From Stenopsyche tienmushanensis (lineage: Eukaryota > Arthropoda > Insecta > Trichoptera > Stenopsychidae): a stretch of 64,000 nucleotides of DNA. The stretch covers positions 124,001-188,000 of the forward strand of contig WACJ01000415.1 in the NCBI GenBank assembly GCA_008973525.1. Reading direction: 5' to 3'. The notes beneath the pieces are model-generated. The model was not told the DNA's origin. It worked only from the letters and a program-made list of their open reading frames with translations, and did not search any database. A program made the position numbers and the translations under genes. Of this stretch, positions 20,701 through 34,920 are shown in pieces. How positions within the stretch are numbered: the first letter of the stretch is position 1; every line of letters begins with the position of its first letter.

Positions 20701-22676
20701 TGTCTTTTTCATTATCATTAATACATGTACCTTTCTAGATGTTTAGTTTTTTAGTAGGTTTGTATTTGTATCATACAATTACAGAGTGACGAGGCTTTCT
20801 TTTATTTAATATAAGCTTTTTAACGATAAAATAAGTGATCTGTGTCTCTCCTCATTTCTAACTATTTAGTAAAAGTTACCTATAATATTATGTGTATGAC
20901 TATAATTAACACTGTTCAAATTAAATAATAAATATCGTGTAGTTTGAAAAATGGAATCATAAAACAACAATGATTTTTTCTTTTGTAAGGTATTGTTAGG
21001 GGTGGATATCAATGTAACAGTTACATATTTGTAATTAGTATTAATTTTTTGAATGACGCGTTTAACTCATTATTTTATTACTTCTAAATAACTATTCTTA
21101 AACCATGTGACCTTATAATTTATAAAACATTGTGATACGTGTACAGTAGCAGCCAATATGGAAAATATATATTTATGTATAAATAAATATAAAATTAATA
21201 ACGTCGTTGTGAAATTAACACAAAATTTTTCAACGCTTGGCACTACTGTCCCTATAATAATAGAATTTTTTTAAATAACATCAAATGTTAAAGTCGTACC
21301 AATGAAATATTTCAACTAAGTTTTAAGTATTAAGATTTTTCCAAGCCATAAATAAATGTATTAATACTATACAGAATTTACAATTAGTTATTGTTCATAT
21401 ATGACTAATTAAGAAATCTGTACCGCATTGTAACTGACAACTTCTATGATAGTTGAAAGTAAAATAAGTATTATCATTTTAAAAACTCTTACAATCAGCA
21501 TAATTTAAAAAAAACAGGTCTTCATTTAAGCAAATCTGAAGCTATTTATATGTCGTCTTTAAATAATAAGATAATATACTATCGTATCTGCATAATGCAT
21601 CAATATTATAATCCGTCAATGTGTTCACTTAGTTTTATCTCCTTTTAATAACAGCCGTATAACGTTACATGCCAATTCAAGTATTAATAATCATCCGACA
21701 TGGGAATAGCACATATAAATTTAGTTTATTTTAAGTAAACTAAATAATAAATCAATCAATGTGTGCCTATAATGTTGCTACCGTCATGATTAATCTAGAC
21801 GTCTTTTCTCTCATATTTATATTTAAATGAAGCTATTGATTGTGAAACTTTATATGTTGTTCTTTTGTACGTGTCTGTGTTTTATATTGAATGTTTAACG
21901 TAATCGTGGAATTGTAATTTTAAGGATCTCTAAATGCATTACTTCAAATGGATAACATCGTCTTAATACATGCCTGAATACGCAGTGATTTTTTTAAATG
22001 TATATTATTCCATAGTCGGTGTATAATTTCTTTTATTTTGTGTGCTTTTGCATTTTAGATTTATCGATTATAGTACAAATTGCAAATAATCTTAATATCA
22101 TGACTCGACTTGTATTAAAAATGATTTCAGTCCACGCGTTTTATCGATGGATCCAAATCAGTTTTATTTTCTTTTAAGCAAGCACAAATTTTACAATATC
22201 TATTAAATGATTGAGTAACGATCTCTTTGGGCATGAGATTTGTATTTTGAAGGATGAAAACCAGATTGTATTTTAAATGTTAATGTTATTTATGGATGTC
22301 AACGAATATTGTATTTGATGAATTCAAAAACAACTCAATAAATATTAAAATAAATATTCTGCATTGTTTTTAATATCATATATTCATATGTATTTCTTTA
22401 TAATTGACAAAAATATAAGATTAGCTGAAGATAGACGTTCTTCAAAGATTATTTAGCTTTATAATTCGAATGATAAATCCAAAATATCTAGTTTATACAA
22501 TAGAAACAATATAACTAATTGATGAAAAATTAAAATGTAAATACTTTAAATCGATAGTCATTTAATTATGATTGGATACATGTACAAATATTTGGGTATT
22601 TCTCAGTGGAAAAATCCTATGAAAATTCTCCAGGTCTCTTTTTTACTTATATATTGATGAAATCTTATTAAAAGAA
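20701..22676. other. Long 3' UTR or intergenic, no gene seen
   Basis: Very AT-rich with no coding frame of interest. It may include a long tim 3' UTR, since AATAAA motifs continue to about 22352. Confidence 0.4.
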
Positions 22677-22976
22677 TGCCAAGGGACTGTATATTTAAAT
22701 GAAAAATATATATTACTCAATATATATTATAAAAACGGACAGAGTCAATCAATTCATGTAAAGTAAAATGGTCAAGTAAAATAAAAACCATGTGCAACTC
22801 TCGACTGAGTCGGTATTCTGGGTTTTGTGGAAAATAACACCATAAAGACAGAGAAGGACAAGGGAGGGGTTTAGTCAGTACAAATCTGACATTACCCACT
22901 ATGGGTGTCTTGAGCCCACTATGGGTGCGAAGATTCCCCTCCCACAGGAAAAAAAATACTGTTGCCAAGGGACTGT
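22677..22976 (+). mobile_element. Short retroposed insert with 14-bp target duplication
   Basis: TGCCAAGGGACTGT occurs at 22677-22690 and again at 22963-22976, enclosing 272 bp. An A-run (about 22950) lies just before the right copy. Part of the inside, around 22745-22815, matches the tim-intron element at 15665-15735 ('aaccatgtgcaactctcga' versus 'agccatgtgcaactctcga'). The long direct repeat plus A-run points to a retroposed copy. Confidence 0.6.
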
Positions 22977-24425
22977 TTAATTGGATTTCATTGGAATGTA
23001 GCACAGAATATAATCAAGTTATTTTTTAAAACTATACACAGGGAATATTATAACAAAATTAATTTTCTAGGATATAAATAAAGTATATAATATTAACTAA
23101 AAAATATTTTTTAACAGAGAACTGACGACTGTCAGGTTTCGGCGCAGATTCCACAGAGCGACGTTCGTGTAGTACTAAACCATACTTGTTATGTCTCAAT
23201 ATAAATGTTCAAATAATTAAATAATTTGATCGATTCCTAATGTTAATGTTTTAAATAACTTAATATAGAGCAGCTATATCGCTTTAGTGAAACACCAGGG
23301 AACTGTTTTTGAGCATTATAAAAACGTTTTTGATAAAATAGAGTTAGTTTAAATGGATATTGTACGCTGAGAAAAGGAAGATTAGGTAATTATCTTTTAA
23401 AGTTTACTACGAAATATATAATAATTTATTATTTTTCATACAAAATTTGCTTGAAAGAACGAGTTGCCCAATTTTCTGGGAAATGCTCATTTATATTTTA
23501 AAATATATTTTATTTATTAACTAGATTTTGTATAATATATATGAGGGGTGTCTGCTTATAAATAATTTACGCATTTCTTTAAACGCATTAATTCTGTTGT
23601 CTAAAGACAATTTTTAGATTCATATTTATACTTTGAACATATCCACATACTTAAACAATGCCCTCTGTCTTATTAAAACGTAATAATTTCACACTGAATG
23701 TTTTATTTCTGATCATAAGATGGCAGTGAGAAACGTTTGCAAAAATAATTACGCTAAAATAATGCCAAAATTCTCAGATAAAAGTCTAAATATTTATTGA
23801 ATTTATAAAACCACAGACTTGTGGTGATAAACGCATTTTTTTTAAAAAACGAACAAACAAATCTTGTACACAAACAATAAATTTAAAGAGGTGACCTTTT
23901 AGAATTATTTTCAACAGTATTTAAATTATTTTTATAAACATGGGGTTACTTAAGAGGGTATTTTAGTCTAGAGGCACAAATTTTGGACATTTTTTCAAGT
24001 TTGATATAAAAGAAAAAAATAATTAATTCATTAAAATTTTAAAAAGTTGTAGGCTGGTAAGGTGTAAAAAGCGTGTTCTGGTTGACACGATTTCAACCCT
24101 TTTAATTATTTGAAACTAAAAGTAACTAATAGGAAAAAACTAGTAAAGATGTCGCTATAGTTCTTACCTCAAATAAAAAAATTAACAATTTTATTCTCGT
24201 AAAATGGCGACTGTTTTTTAAAAAAGACATTTTTAGCCCTATTTATCATCATTTTAATTTTTTTTTAATAGTTAAAAATAAAATTTTGACATAAAGTCTA
24301 GTAGAGACAATAGAAAGTTATATAGAGAAGGTTTGTACCAAATTTAATATAAATCGGTTAATTATAAATTAATTAAAAAGATAGCCTATTAAATATCTCA
24401 AACGCTCAATTTTTTTCAAATTTTC
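22977..24425. other. AT-rich stretch, no feature recognised
   Basis: I see no coding frame, RNA gene or clear repeat here. Confidence 0.4.
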
Positions 24426-24429
24426 TTAG

Positions 24430-24560
24430 CTCTAGGAAATGTCCATAGGGTCGTCCAGATTTACCCTAATTTCTTGGATGTACTGAGAAAATAGGGCTCT
24501 GTCATTGACAATACATAAAATTATATGCATATGAAAATCTCCCATGGAGATTCTGTGGTT
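24430..24560 (+). repeat. Fragment of the tRNA-headed SINE family
   Basis: 'gtccagatttaccctaattt' and 'atctcccatggagattctg' match 'ccaggtttaccctgatttcc' and 'atctcctatggagatcac' in the 32140-32600 copy, in the same order. The head is absent. Confidence 0.4.
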
Positions 24561-27500
24561 TATTAAGTTTTCGTCAGATCTGCTTTTTGAATATGATTTT
24601 TAAATGAATGAAAATAATACATTTTTGTATAAAATAATAAGCTCGAATTTATGATCTGACCTAATATAAATTTCGCACGCCGAATTACTCAGAATAAGTC
24701 GTTTTTTGTAACATCTTATGAATTATGGTTGTGAGTTGTGGTCGAGATAATTTTTACTTTTTATCAAAGATGCATCCGAAATTTCCCATTCCTCAACATC
24801 AAGTTGGCCGACAAAAGAATGCTCAAGTGTCCGGTAACACTTTAACACTTTTTGCTCATTAAGCTTTTGTAAATAATTATAGTAAAATCGTAGGTGAAAT
24901 TCAACATCCCAATTTCATTGTTCATACCGAATGCAGCGGAATCGCGATTGTTTTACTTATCAATTATGTTGTCAGAAGATGTATTATACAAGAATTTTGA
25001 TTGGGGTGAATGTCTGTCTTCTGAAGAATAATACATAATTGGAACAATCGTTATCGGTGCTGGCTTGAATCTGTCAAAAAGGTCGATTAAAAGTATAATT
25101 GCTCAATGGAATCCAGTTTTTATGATGAAAAATTGAATTTGGAGTCTATTGACACGTTACCTCGGATTTTGACCTTAAATCAAATCGAATTCTGCTTGGA
25201 AAACATATTTTTTGTTTGTTGATTCCACAGAATAAACCTCGTACTGTGTCATGTATAACATGTAGATAAAAAATATGACATTGGTCAGAAGACCAGACCG
25301 ACTTCCGATGTTTACGTTAAGATCATGCTACGCCCAATAATGTATTGCAGGAAGTTATTGCGGTAAATTATTTTGGAAATCGATTTAGTCGGTTGAATGT
25401 CCTTTTCGATGCTTAAAGGCTGAATTCTTGCTCGTCGAAATGTTATATAGACATTTGTAGAAAACAGCAAAAAAGGCCAAAGGTGCTTCAAAGGTCCATT
25501 CGCCTCGCTTTACATTTAAGCCCTGAGATTGCAGAGATACAGGCTCATTATTACACGGAATAGATTGTAAATTTTACAACGAATGCTCGAAGAAAAGCGT
25601 TAATTGTCAATCATCGAATAATTATAAGCCTTTAACAGTTTATCCAGAACAAAATCATAAGAAGCCATAACATTGCGTTACGCCATATGTTCAATCGAGC
25701 AATGCGCACCGTAGAAAGTGGTTTGGTTTGACCGTGGTTTTGCAAAGAAAACTTCAAAACAATTCTTTTGTCAGAAATACATTGAATGTCATGACCATTA
25801 TGAGCCATCATGCCCAATTTGAATGCGTATAAAAATGAAAAATTTCTAATTCGGATTATCATGACACTATCATTGTTGAAGGCACGATCTTCGATGTCAA
25901 TGACAATGGGAAAATAATTGCTACTTTCTTGATCAAATGATAATTATCTGCGAAATCGTTTTGCTATTTATACGCGACAAATTTAAAATATACATATATT
26001 TCATTTTTATAGCATATTTAAGGCGGAAAATGCATCAAATACAAAATTGAGCTGTCGTAGCGAAAGCAACGTTAACAATCATGAACTTGACAGTCATTGA
26101 AATATTGATCTATAAATTTGTAAGCATATCCACAATGTCTCTATGTATAAGATATTTTTATCTCTCTGTTGAATTTATTTTAATATATGACTAAATTTGC
26201 ATAAATAAAAAATTAGGCGATTGGACATTTTTCGATTTTATTGCTGAAATATACATAATATTTGAAATCTCTATTACAACTTAAATATTTTTATTTTTAA
26301 TATATGCGTATGCTCTATATTTTTTAGAATATGCAAATTTGAAAAGTGATTTTTGGGTCGCTTTTTGTTTAAATTCAAACCAAATGGATTCATATTTTAA
26401 TGACGAAATTATTCAGCTCACATTTGTATAATGAATCTATCAATAGTTTATACAAAGAATTAATGTGCTGAAAAAATCACATGTGGTTTTTAATTGAAAA
26501 AGATTAGGGACCACTGCAGTATGTCTGAAAAATAAAATGACATCCAGATTGTATCGTCAGTCAATCACAGTTGATGAAAACGCTTGTGGTAGCATCTAGT
26601 CTATGGTACATTTGTTGTACCATCACTTATTATTTAATATTATATTAGGGACCCGAAGCTATTCAAATTTCAAAAACTCAAATTTATTAATAACAAATAA
26701 TTTATATACAATATTCATTATTTAAAACATCTTCCAATCACTTTGGCAGTCCTTTGCGCATTTTTGCATTTTCACTTAAAAGACGTTTCTTCCTTATTGG
26801 TTCAAAATAAATATTTTTTTATTCATGCATCAGAAAGAACTAATGTTTAAGAATATATTCAGTAAATTTCAAGTCGATATAAAATAAATTCGCAGAGTTA
26901 TGGACCGACAAGGAGAAGCTGAGGAGAAACTTTAAATTTTTCTCGAAATTACTTTTTTCAAGCTTATGGAAGTGCTCATACACGTCCTAAATAAGCATTC
27001 TTTATAAAATTTGACAAGCATATGTATAATTAAATATTTTATCGTATAGACTAAAATTATCTAAAAATATTCAAAAGTTTTTATTTAATTAACAAAAAAC
27101 TACAAAAAATGTTGATAAAAACATGCACTTTTCTTTGATCGTTTACTATTTATTTATTTTGCAATATTTTTTCTTAATTATAGTCTAAGCTATATAAAAT
27201 ATTATACAAAGTAAAAATATGTTCAATTTATTTGCTGAAAATTACTTGTACAGGACTTAGGACTTCCGTGGTGAAAAATGTCATCGCTCGCCCACCGACA
27301 TACGTGGCTCCTCACACTCCCACTATTATACTTTGTCAAACTTTTAAAAATATTTTTATGTTTAATAAAGTTCGCCTAGTTGACATAGTAAATATCAACA
27401 TTCTACTTTAACACTTTTCGCAAAAAAAAAAAAAAAATCTGTGAGAGCCACCAATGTATGTATGTAAAATAATATAAATTCGCTTTAATTGTCTTATATC

Positions 27501-28800
27501 AAAGGGAAACTAAATTACTTATTCATGTAATGATAAAACTTAATTTTTATTATTGCATTACAATTTTAAAATTGCTCTCTTACATATCGATCCATTTTCT
27601 TAAAGCTTTGTTGTGTTCTAATTTAAGCTCATACAAAGAATAAGTGAACAACTTTTATTAACACCATCTTATTGAAAGTCATAGAATACAATAGAAATAG
27701 CAACAACGACTTTAAACCTAAAGCCAATTAAAGACTACAGTGCTTTTATCAATTTCAAATAGTCGAACTTGCAACATATTGCACAGAACCTTTCTCAATT
27801 GTGGTAGATCTTTGATTAACTGAAATTCCAAAGCTTCATGTGGCATGACCTAATGATACTTCAAAGGATTAAGATTTTTTTAAGATACCGCTAACTATTC
27901 CTTCTTTTAATTTTCATGATCTTTTTGTTCAATAAATTGTCGAAAATGTGATTGAATTTAATCGCTTTAGTATGTATTGCACCAAGATTGGAAATGTGTA
28001 AACATTACAGTAAAAGGCGGTGAAATGGTTAAGTTGTTTTTTATCAATAAAAATAATTTAAAAATTAAATGGAATTTAGATCATTGAGATTTTGCCGCTT
28101 ATTTTAAATGCTTTAAATATTATTTTGCCAATATAATTAAATAAATATACTGACTATACGAATATGCAAGAGCCATGAATGTGAAGGGCCCACCCACTCA
28201 TATTGCACAAGTTGCACACCGTTAGTTGCGCCACTGTATGTACATGTCTAACAAAATCCATTAAAATACAATATTATTGAACATTGATTATATCATCCAG
28301 TGCTGAAATGTTTTACATGCTTAGAATTTTCACCAAACTAAACTGGTATGTTGCGAACAAGCCATCGACCGGAACAATTAGTTGATTAATTGATTTTTAC
28401 GACATATCAGTGAAATCAGCAAGCTGTGTGTACGAAAAAACGGTCGGCAAATCGGATACAAATATTTAAATTAGTTTGAAATTATTAATTACGTGATTAC
28501 AAAATCCCGTGCGTTATCGATGGACACTTCCTTATTGTCGGTAATTGAAAAGGAAAACCAATCAGTACGTACGTACTGTAGAAACGGTTGTCGCGAAAGT
28601 GAAACATGTGCTGTAACGAAAAAAGTTAATTATTGATGTTTTAATAAAATTGCGGATTTTTGCTGAAATTGTATTCAATGCGCATGCGCACATCCTGCAT
28701 TTTTCCAATGGAAGATGTACCATTAACATTCTTTACAATTACAATTTTTCCTACTTCCACCTCAAAAACTATGTTATTTTATTAATGCATGCCAAGAATA
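24561..28800. other. Gene-poor AT-rich DNA
   Basis: No convincing gene. Around 24900-25620 several short frames, such as 'IAQWNPVF' and 'LEKHIF'-like pieces, suggest decayed coding DNA that I cannot name. A pure A-run is at 27422-27439. Confidence 0.35.
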
Positions 28801-29219
28801 CTGCATATTAACGAGTTGAAGTCCGGAGGACACGCATGTGCGTCCTCTTGGAACAAACGCAACGGTCCCGGGGACTCACATGCGAGTCTTAACTGTCGCT
28901 GACTATTGCGGGCTGTTTGATTCACTATACGGATCGAATTTATCATCTGCAGATATGTCTTTGCCCATGGGGCATTTGAATAGTTCCAAAAATGAAATAT
29001 ACTCCAAATATACTACAAGTATACTCCAAAAAGTCTTCAAAAACAACCGACATTTTTTATAAAGATGTGTTTTCTTCTGCTAATCCATGAAATTTTGCAT
29101 ATTGAAAGTCTTCATGATTAAAACATTTTCAAAAAACTTGATACTATAGCGTGGGCGAGTTATCATCTCTACGTAATAGCGCTGTTAATCTGAGCAGATT
29201 TAATTCGTAAGACTAACAG

Positions 29220-29600
29220 CGAAATCTTTCGTCTTTCTTCGGATGCAATGTGCTATTTCAACAGCGCCATCTCTTGTGGCCCTACGGAGACATTGCACCT
29301 GCATATCGATCGATCGCTTCTTGCGCGTGCATCGTTGCCGGTTGGATAGTGATGCGCAGGAGGTGGGAGTCGGGAGAGTCGTCGGTTAGCCTTGACTGTG
29401 GGAGGTCGTCCTTCTTGCAGCCAAATCTCTCTATCTTGTGTGGAATATATAGTTATTTAGGGAAGAGAGTCTTTCTATTCGACGCCCGTCTATTCCTAAC
29501 CATTCGTCCAGCAACATCACGGCCCGATAGAAAAACGGACCCACGCATTAGCGTGGCTATCCTGACGAGCACGTGGAGGCGGGGAACCTAAGGTTATGAT
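29220..29600 (+). repeat. GC-richer repeat-like block
   Basis: Clearly richer in G and C than its surroundings. 'aggtcgtccttcttgcagcc' and the sequence before it resemble 'agatgtccttcctgcaggct' at about 58190-58205, with further similarity on both sides (58140-58270). It may be two copies of an unnamed element. The 113-codon frame at 29250-29591 matches nothing I know. Confidence 0.35.
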
Positions 29601-32029
29601 CATTTAAAATGAGTTCACTATTCAAAGGGTTGATGGGTCGACCATCAGGCTGTAAGACAATGATAATATTTAATTAAAATTCACGTTGCACTAAACCATT
29701 GATTCCCAAAGTGGTTCATAAAGACCCTCAGGGATCCATGCAAGCACTGAAGAAGTCTACGATAAATTAATTTTGGAATGCGTGGACGGGATGAAGAATT
29801 GCTTGCTTATTATGAATACTGTTAACGACTCTTCATTCTGAACTCAGCCAAAGATTTGAATGTTGGAATATTTTGCAAGTAAACTCATACACTCAGATTA
29901 ACTCATACCAATAAAGGAGCAATTTATTGAATTATCTACAAACTGAATCCGTAAAATGCATTAAAATACGAAGGGTAATAAAATTATATACTAGATAATT
30001 TAATCTTTTAATTACCTCCGCGTCCCCTCCTTCAAAAAGAAGTGCTTTCGTCGTACATCGGCAAATCGAAGGTAATGATATGCACTTGGCGCTTCTAATG
30101 ACCTCCCGGTGCAGTCTCCGCCACCGAACAAGGCGACGATTGCAGCGGCGAAGGCAATAAAATGGGGAATCCCGAAACGTTACATAAATTTAATTTTTAC
30201 GCCACATTTTTACATCTTTTACTACAGATTTACATCAAAGTTAATTTTTTCAAAAAAGTTATTTCACTTGAGGGTTCATCAGGTCAGGCTTGTGCTATAA
30301 GAAGCGCTCCGTGGGCATAATTAATTAAATTTGATCGAGAGGAACCCGTATTTTGTAAAAGTATCCTATTATTTTCTCCCGATCTCTTTTTACAATTCCT
30401 TTGAATTATAGTTATATCTATTATGCCATCTATTTTATTTTTAGAAGAAAGTGTTGACTAATTTTTCGTGCTTTTATAACATAGAAAATAAAAGAAATCG
30501 ATGCAACCGTTACAGAAATATAATTGTTCATCAATGAAATTCGGTCATTACATACTATCACGATTTCGTGAGTTGCAGTAAAATAAAAGAGCTTTTAGAG
30601 AAATAGCAAAAAATGTGAGGATTCTGCAACAATAGTAAAAAAATGCTGAGCAAATCGAACGTGCTTTACAAGAGAGATCCGATAAGTCATCGATTTAATT
30701 CGCAAGGGTGCTAATGTTGCGGAATTGCATTTCATCGATCGAAAAATCATTTTGGACTTATTCTGATGCAAATCGTTTCTCCGTGAGGGGATATTTTTTG
30801 GTTTTCTTTTGCATCTTTAGAAAATATTCTGCTTTTACTTCGGATAGAATTTCTATTGCAAAAAATATGACGAATTGCAATCGGTGCAATGTTGTGAATT
30901 CCGCGTTCGCCACAAGTGAGCAAAAAACCATCCGTTTTTTTATTGTTTTCGCCGAACTAATGCACCAGTTTTGCATTTAAAAAACCAAACAAGCTCTTAT
31001 TGCACATTTTGTATGGCATTCCTATTGCATAAACTGCGATTCATTTTCACATGTTGTCAAGTCTGCGTAATTATAATTTTATTGATCTGTATCGAATGAG
31101 ATAATTGAGCAACTTTCGCGTCTGGTTTGACTTCATTATTTAAATAAGAGCCATTCGGACTATCATAAGAAGTCATTAAATGCAAATTCGATTTATTTTT
31201 ATACATATGGACAGTTTTGAGGTCATTTTTTTCTTATTTTATGCCCCCTTATGTCCATAGATGTATTGAATCAAAGCTCAAAAATTACCAACAATTATTT
31301 TATTGTATAATGTCAATCAAGAGCTTTCCATTTCAGCAACGACTGCAAATTTATATAGTAGCGATATTACATGTTATTAATTATAATCGATGCTGGTACA
31401 CGTTATAAATCAATCTGAATGATTATTCTAAAATGGATGACCTAATAAAAGTCTTATTATGATTTAATATACGCACTTAAAGTAGATTAAAGTAAAAATT
31501 GCACACGCCACTGTACATTAATTAAGTGTTATACAAGAAAATGGATTTAAATTCCTTGCATGAAAAATCAAATTATAACACCACACTCAATAAGTTCTTA
31601 GGAATTTTTTACACATTAAACGTTTTTCTTCATTGGGAGTCGTTTTTTCGCAATTTCGTCCAAACAAAATCTTACGAACTTATTGAGCGATGTGTTAAAC
31701 GTTTTATTTATAAGATGAATTTAGGTTACAGATAAAAATGTATTAATAATAGGTGCTGTAAAAATTCATCTGCAAATATGTATATGGGCTATGTCAAAAT
31801 TAAATTCACGGCAATCTGCCGATATTTGGATAAGCACAATTTTGAAAGTTGATTAACTCGTATTTATAAGAATCCAATTACCACGACACATTGATTTGAC
31901 ATACTATGATCGTATCCATTGATCTGTTTCACAAGTCGAAGGATAGTGATAAATGATAATTTTAATGCAAGAAAAACGAGAATTGATCCATTTAATGCCA
32001 AGTTTTTGGTTTCATTCAAGGCTTAGAAC

Positions 32030-32118
32030 CGGAACGAAAACTGTAACCAAACCAATACAAATGTTAAGAATATAACCGAAAAAAAAACCGAAATGAAAAA
32101 AATAACGGTTCGAAGCCC
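32030..32118 (+). repeat. AACCG-rich dispersed repeat end
   Basis: 'caatacaaatgttaagaata' followed by 'aaccgaaatgaaaaaaat' and AACGGTTCGAAGCCCT. Same family as 7836-7925 and 49240-49326. Confidence 0.5.
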
Positions 32119-32139
32119 TTCGTTTTAGGTTCAATTAAG

Positions 32140-32600
32140 TCTTGATTTGACCAAGTGTTGGTATAGTGGCTTAGATCCTGGACTCTTGTTGCAAAGGTTC
32201 GGGTTCAAATCCAGATTGTGGAAAAAATTTTCACCGTACCAACAAATTTGGGAGATCGGAAATATTAATATTTCTGATCGATCGTCTCGATCCAGGTTTA
32301 CCCTGATTTCCTGGATTAGAAAAAGTAAAATTCTGAGGCGATTAATAAAGTCGTGCAGGGACGCCCATGAGTGAGTAATTGAATTTGCAACAATAATTAA
32401 ATTATCATTTATATATATAATGATAATTTCGCTACTCACTCATAGATTCTCTCCTCTCCTACCTTTCCAAATAATCCTATCCTTACTTTACCACGTGTGG
32501 AAGGCAACGGGAAACCACCACATTAAATCATCTCCCAAGTAAGATCTCCTATGGAGATCACCCTATATCCGTTATCGGATATGACACATCAAAGATTCAT
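32140..32600 (+). repeat. SINE with tRNA-like head, best copy
   Basis: The head 'tggtatagtggcttagatcc' followed by GGTTCGGGTTCAAATCCAG gives box A- and box B-like pol III promoter parts. Then come a 'ggtttaccctgatttcctgg' body, an internal TA-rich expansion near 32405-32425, a 'gcaacgggaaaccaccacat' block and a 'ccgttatcggatatgac' tail. Older or partial copies lie at 298-622 and 24430-24560. The head is tRNA-derived but no functional tRNA is present. Confidence 0.65.
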
Positions 32601-32914
32601 GCTTTGATGGACGTCATAAGGATATAAAAAAAAAAGTCTTGATTTGAATTTAATACAAATTCATAATTATTAACGGATTTTTCTCTAATTTTCAAATCTA
32701 TCTTGAAATAATTTGTTGTCTGATTAAAGTTCATTATAATTATTAATCTAATGAAAGTCCAACCAAGCCTAATTAAAAGCATCCTCAATTGCATATTTGC
32801 TAATTAAATTTCCGTGGGAACGCACGTAATATAATAAAAATTGCCAAAGCTGAGTTTCAGCATCATTGTCATTATTATATTTTTTGACAGATTTATTTAT
32901 AATCAGATGCTGAT

Positions 32915-33655
32915 ACAGTGGGTTATTTTCCGGTATTTTGGGATTTGAATAGGAAATCCAATCCCGAGCCAAAATTTCGATCCCGGGATTTCGGGATTGT
33001 ATTGGACCATCCCGGTATCAGTCCCGGGATCCCGGGACCGGGATTTTCAATAGTTTAAGAAATTACATTGTTAAATTTGATACAATTGCACAAATTGCAC
33101 GCTTAACTTCGTAATCAGATATGTAAATGCTAGTTCGAGTTGATGATCTTATAACATCATTAATGTGAATGATAAAATTCCTATCTGCTGAGAGACGGAG
33201 TAAAGCTCGTAAAATTCCCGAATTCTCGACAAATTATTTTTTTCCGTCGCTGCAGATGAATACTTATGTACTATAATACTTTGATGTGATTCGTAGTTAT
33301 ATTACGGAGAAATACAAAAATTCTGAACTCCATATCTATTATATTTCATATCGTTATTCCCATTATTAGAGTCGAGGTGTAGTAAATACATCACCGGTAG
33401 GGGAAGATTAATATAACGATTTGAAAAACATATATGCACTGTATATATGTGTACATAGATTACATTGATACTGCCCCTAGGTGTTGCCTAAGCTCGCTAA
33501 TTAGTAGTTACGCCACTGTTTCTAAGCGTCCAGATTTCGACAGGAATGTCTCGATTAAGTAGCCTTCATCGTGCTGATGAGGTGTACGACTTCTTTTAAT
33601 TTTTTCGGGATTACGTTTACCAATCCCGGGATTCATGAGCACCTAAAACTAAAGA
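32915..33655 (+). mobile_element. hAT-family remnant with CCCGGGAT-type ends
   Basis: The left part is rich in 'atcccgggat' repeats (32930-33050). The body at 33130-33545 matches 42034-42500 and the reversed copy at 57430-57790. The right end has 'cgggattacgtttaccaatc' and then breaks off at 33652 into unrelated, G/C-rich sequence. No intact transposase frame. Confidence 0.65.
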
Positions 33656-33840
33656 GAGAAATCCCCCCCCCCCTGCGAAGATCCTCCGGCATCGGGGGTC
33701 GGGGGTTGTTAAAGAGAGATAAAAAAGCTAGCTCTTCGCCATGGTCTTTATTTATCAGCAGACGATAACAGCTACGAGATTTAGGGAAATTGGCAGAAAG
33801 AACACGTCTTCCTTTGCCCAAACCTATTGGTTGACTCATT
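33656..33840. other. G/C-rich insert at the broken hAT end
   Basis: It begins with a C-run (33663-33674), followed by 'atcgggggtcgggggttgtt', and interrupts the hAT end. Two overlapping frames on opposite strands (33571-33768 and 33633-33839) are not protein-like. Origin unknown. Confidence 0.3.
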
Positions 33841-34419
33841 CGTTATGAATTTAAATACAAACGTTGGATAAATACATTAATTGCATAAATTACACGTCGC
33901 TTTGCAGTGTACATAAAACTTTCAAATTTGTTTACATCAAATGACAAAATTGAGATCCAATGACTTTTATTTCATATCAAAGACTTTAACCATGCTCTGA
34001 TCTTTACTTGTCGGTTCTGTTGAACAGGCAAAGTTGAACTTAAGCCGATTATCAGGTCACGGCTCAATGGGTGAGATGTTTATCAAAGCCACGATGCTCT
34101 ATATTCAATCCATGAGTAAATAGACGATATTTCATGGATGGATGATGGCCAATAATAGCTTACCAGAGCACAACGCTCTACTGAAATAGAAATTGTTTAA
34201 AATTAATCCATAACGGATAAGAGTCAAAAGATTTTGTCTTTTCTACGATCACGATTGATTTTTTGAAAGATCGTTAAGAATAATGGCCAAGTTATAACAT
34301 AACAATTACGATCACGATCACCATTGATGATAATCTGTTTACGGTTTCTACGGAGTGACTTAAAAATACTAAGAAATGCGGTTATGCTCGAATTGTATAA
34401 TATAATATATCATCATCAT

Positions 34420-34920
34420 CATAGCGCAGCCACTAACAGTCCACTACAGAACTATGGGCCTCTTCAATATCCATTCATAGGAAAGGGGTTACATCCATTT
34501 CGTCTGTATCATACATTCACCTCCTCATTCGCTCGATATTGAAGGTAGCATTACCACCGAGTTTTATTTTGAACGCTCACCCAACGGGTATCCTGAGTGA
34601 ACGTATTGACGAACACTTTCGCGAACGTCTCGATAAGGAGTTTGGGGGGTTTGTAAAGACTGCGTAGTTTTCATAGGGAGGTGGTGGAAAACTACTCTAG
34701 ACGACCTTTTTGACTCTACTGGAAAGGGCTTTCTGGAGTACAAGGAGTCCAGTCCCCCCTTTCCTCGCTAGGGCGTTGCCGGGGTAGGGTGAAGACATAC
34801 GTGACGCTTAAGTGCATCTCGGATTCGCTCCTACACCAACTGAGGGTGTCTCCCCGTCACCGTACAACTTACCCGAGCGAATTCGAAACTGAGTGGTTTC
34901 GCCATTTTTTCAGGTTGCCC
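34420..34920 (+). repeat. Dispersed repeat, inverted partner at 48270-48620
   Basis: The start, 'cactaacagtccactacaga' then 'actatgggcctctt', resembles a motif common in insect repeats. From about 34600 the sequence matches the reverse complement of 48270-48620: 'acactttcgcgaacgtctcg' with 'gcgttttcgcgaccatctcg', then 'aactgagggtgtctccc' with 'aactgagggtgtcttct'. It is less AT-rich than the surroundings. No protein recognised. Confidence 0.5.

Noticed and set aside
29250..29591. 113-codon frame in a less AT-rich block
   Set aside because: No motif or splice logic, and a related block at 58.1-58.3 kb is not open; more likely repeat DNA.
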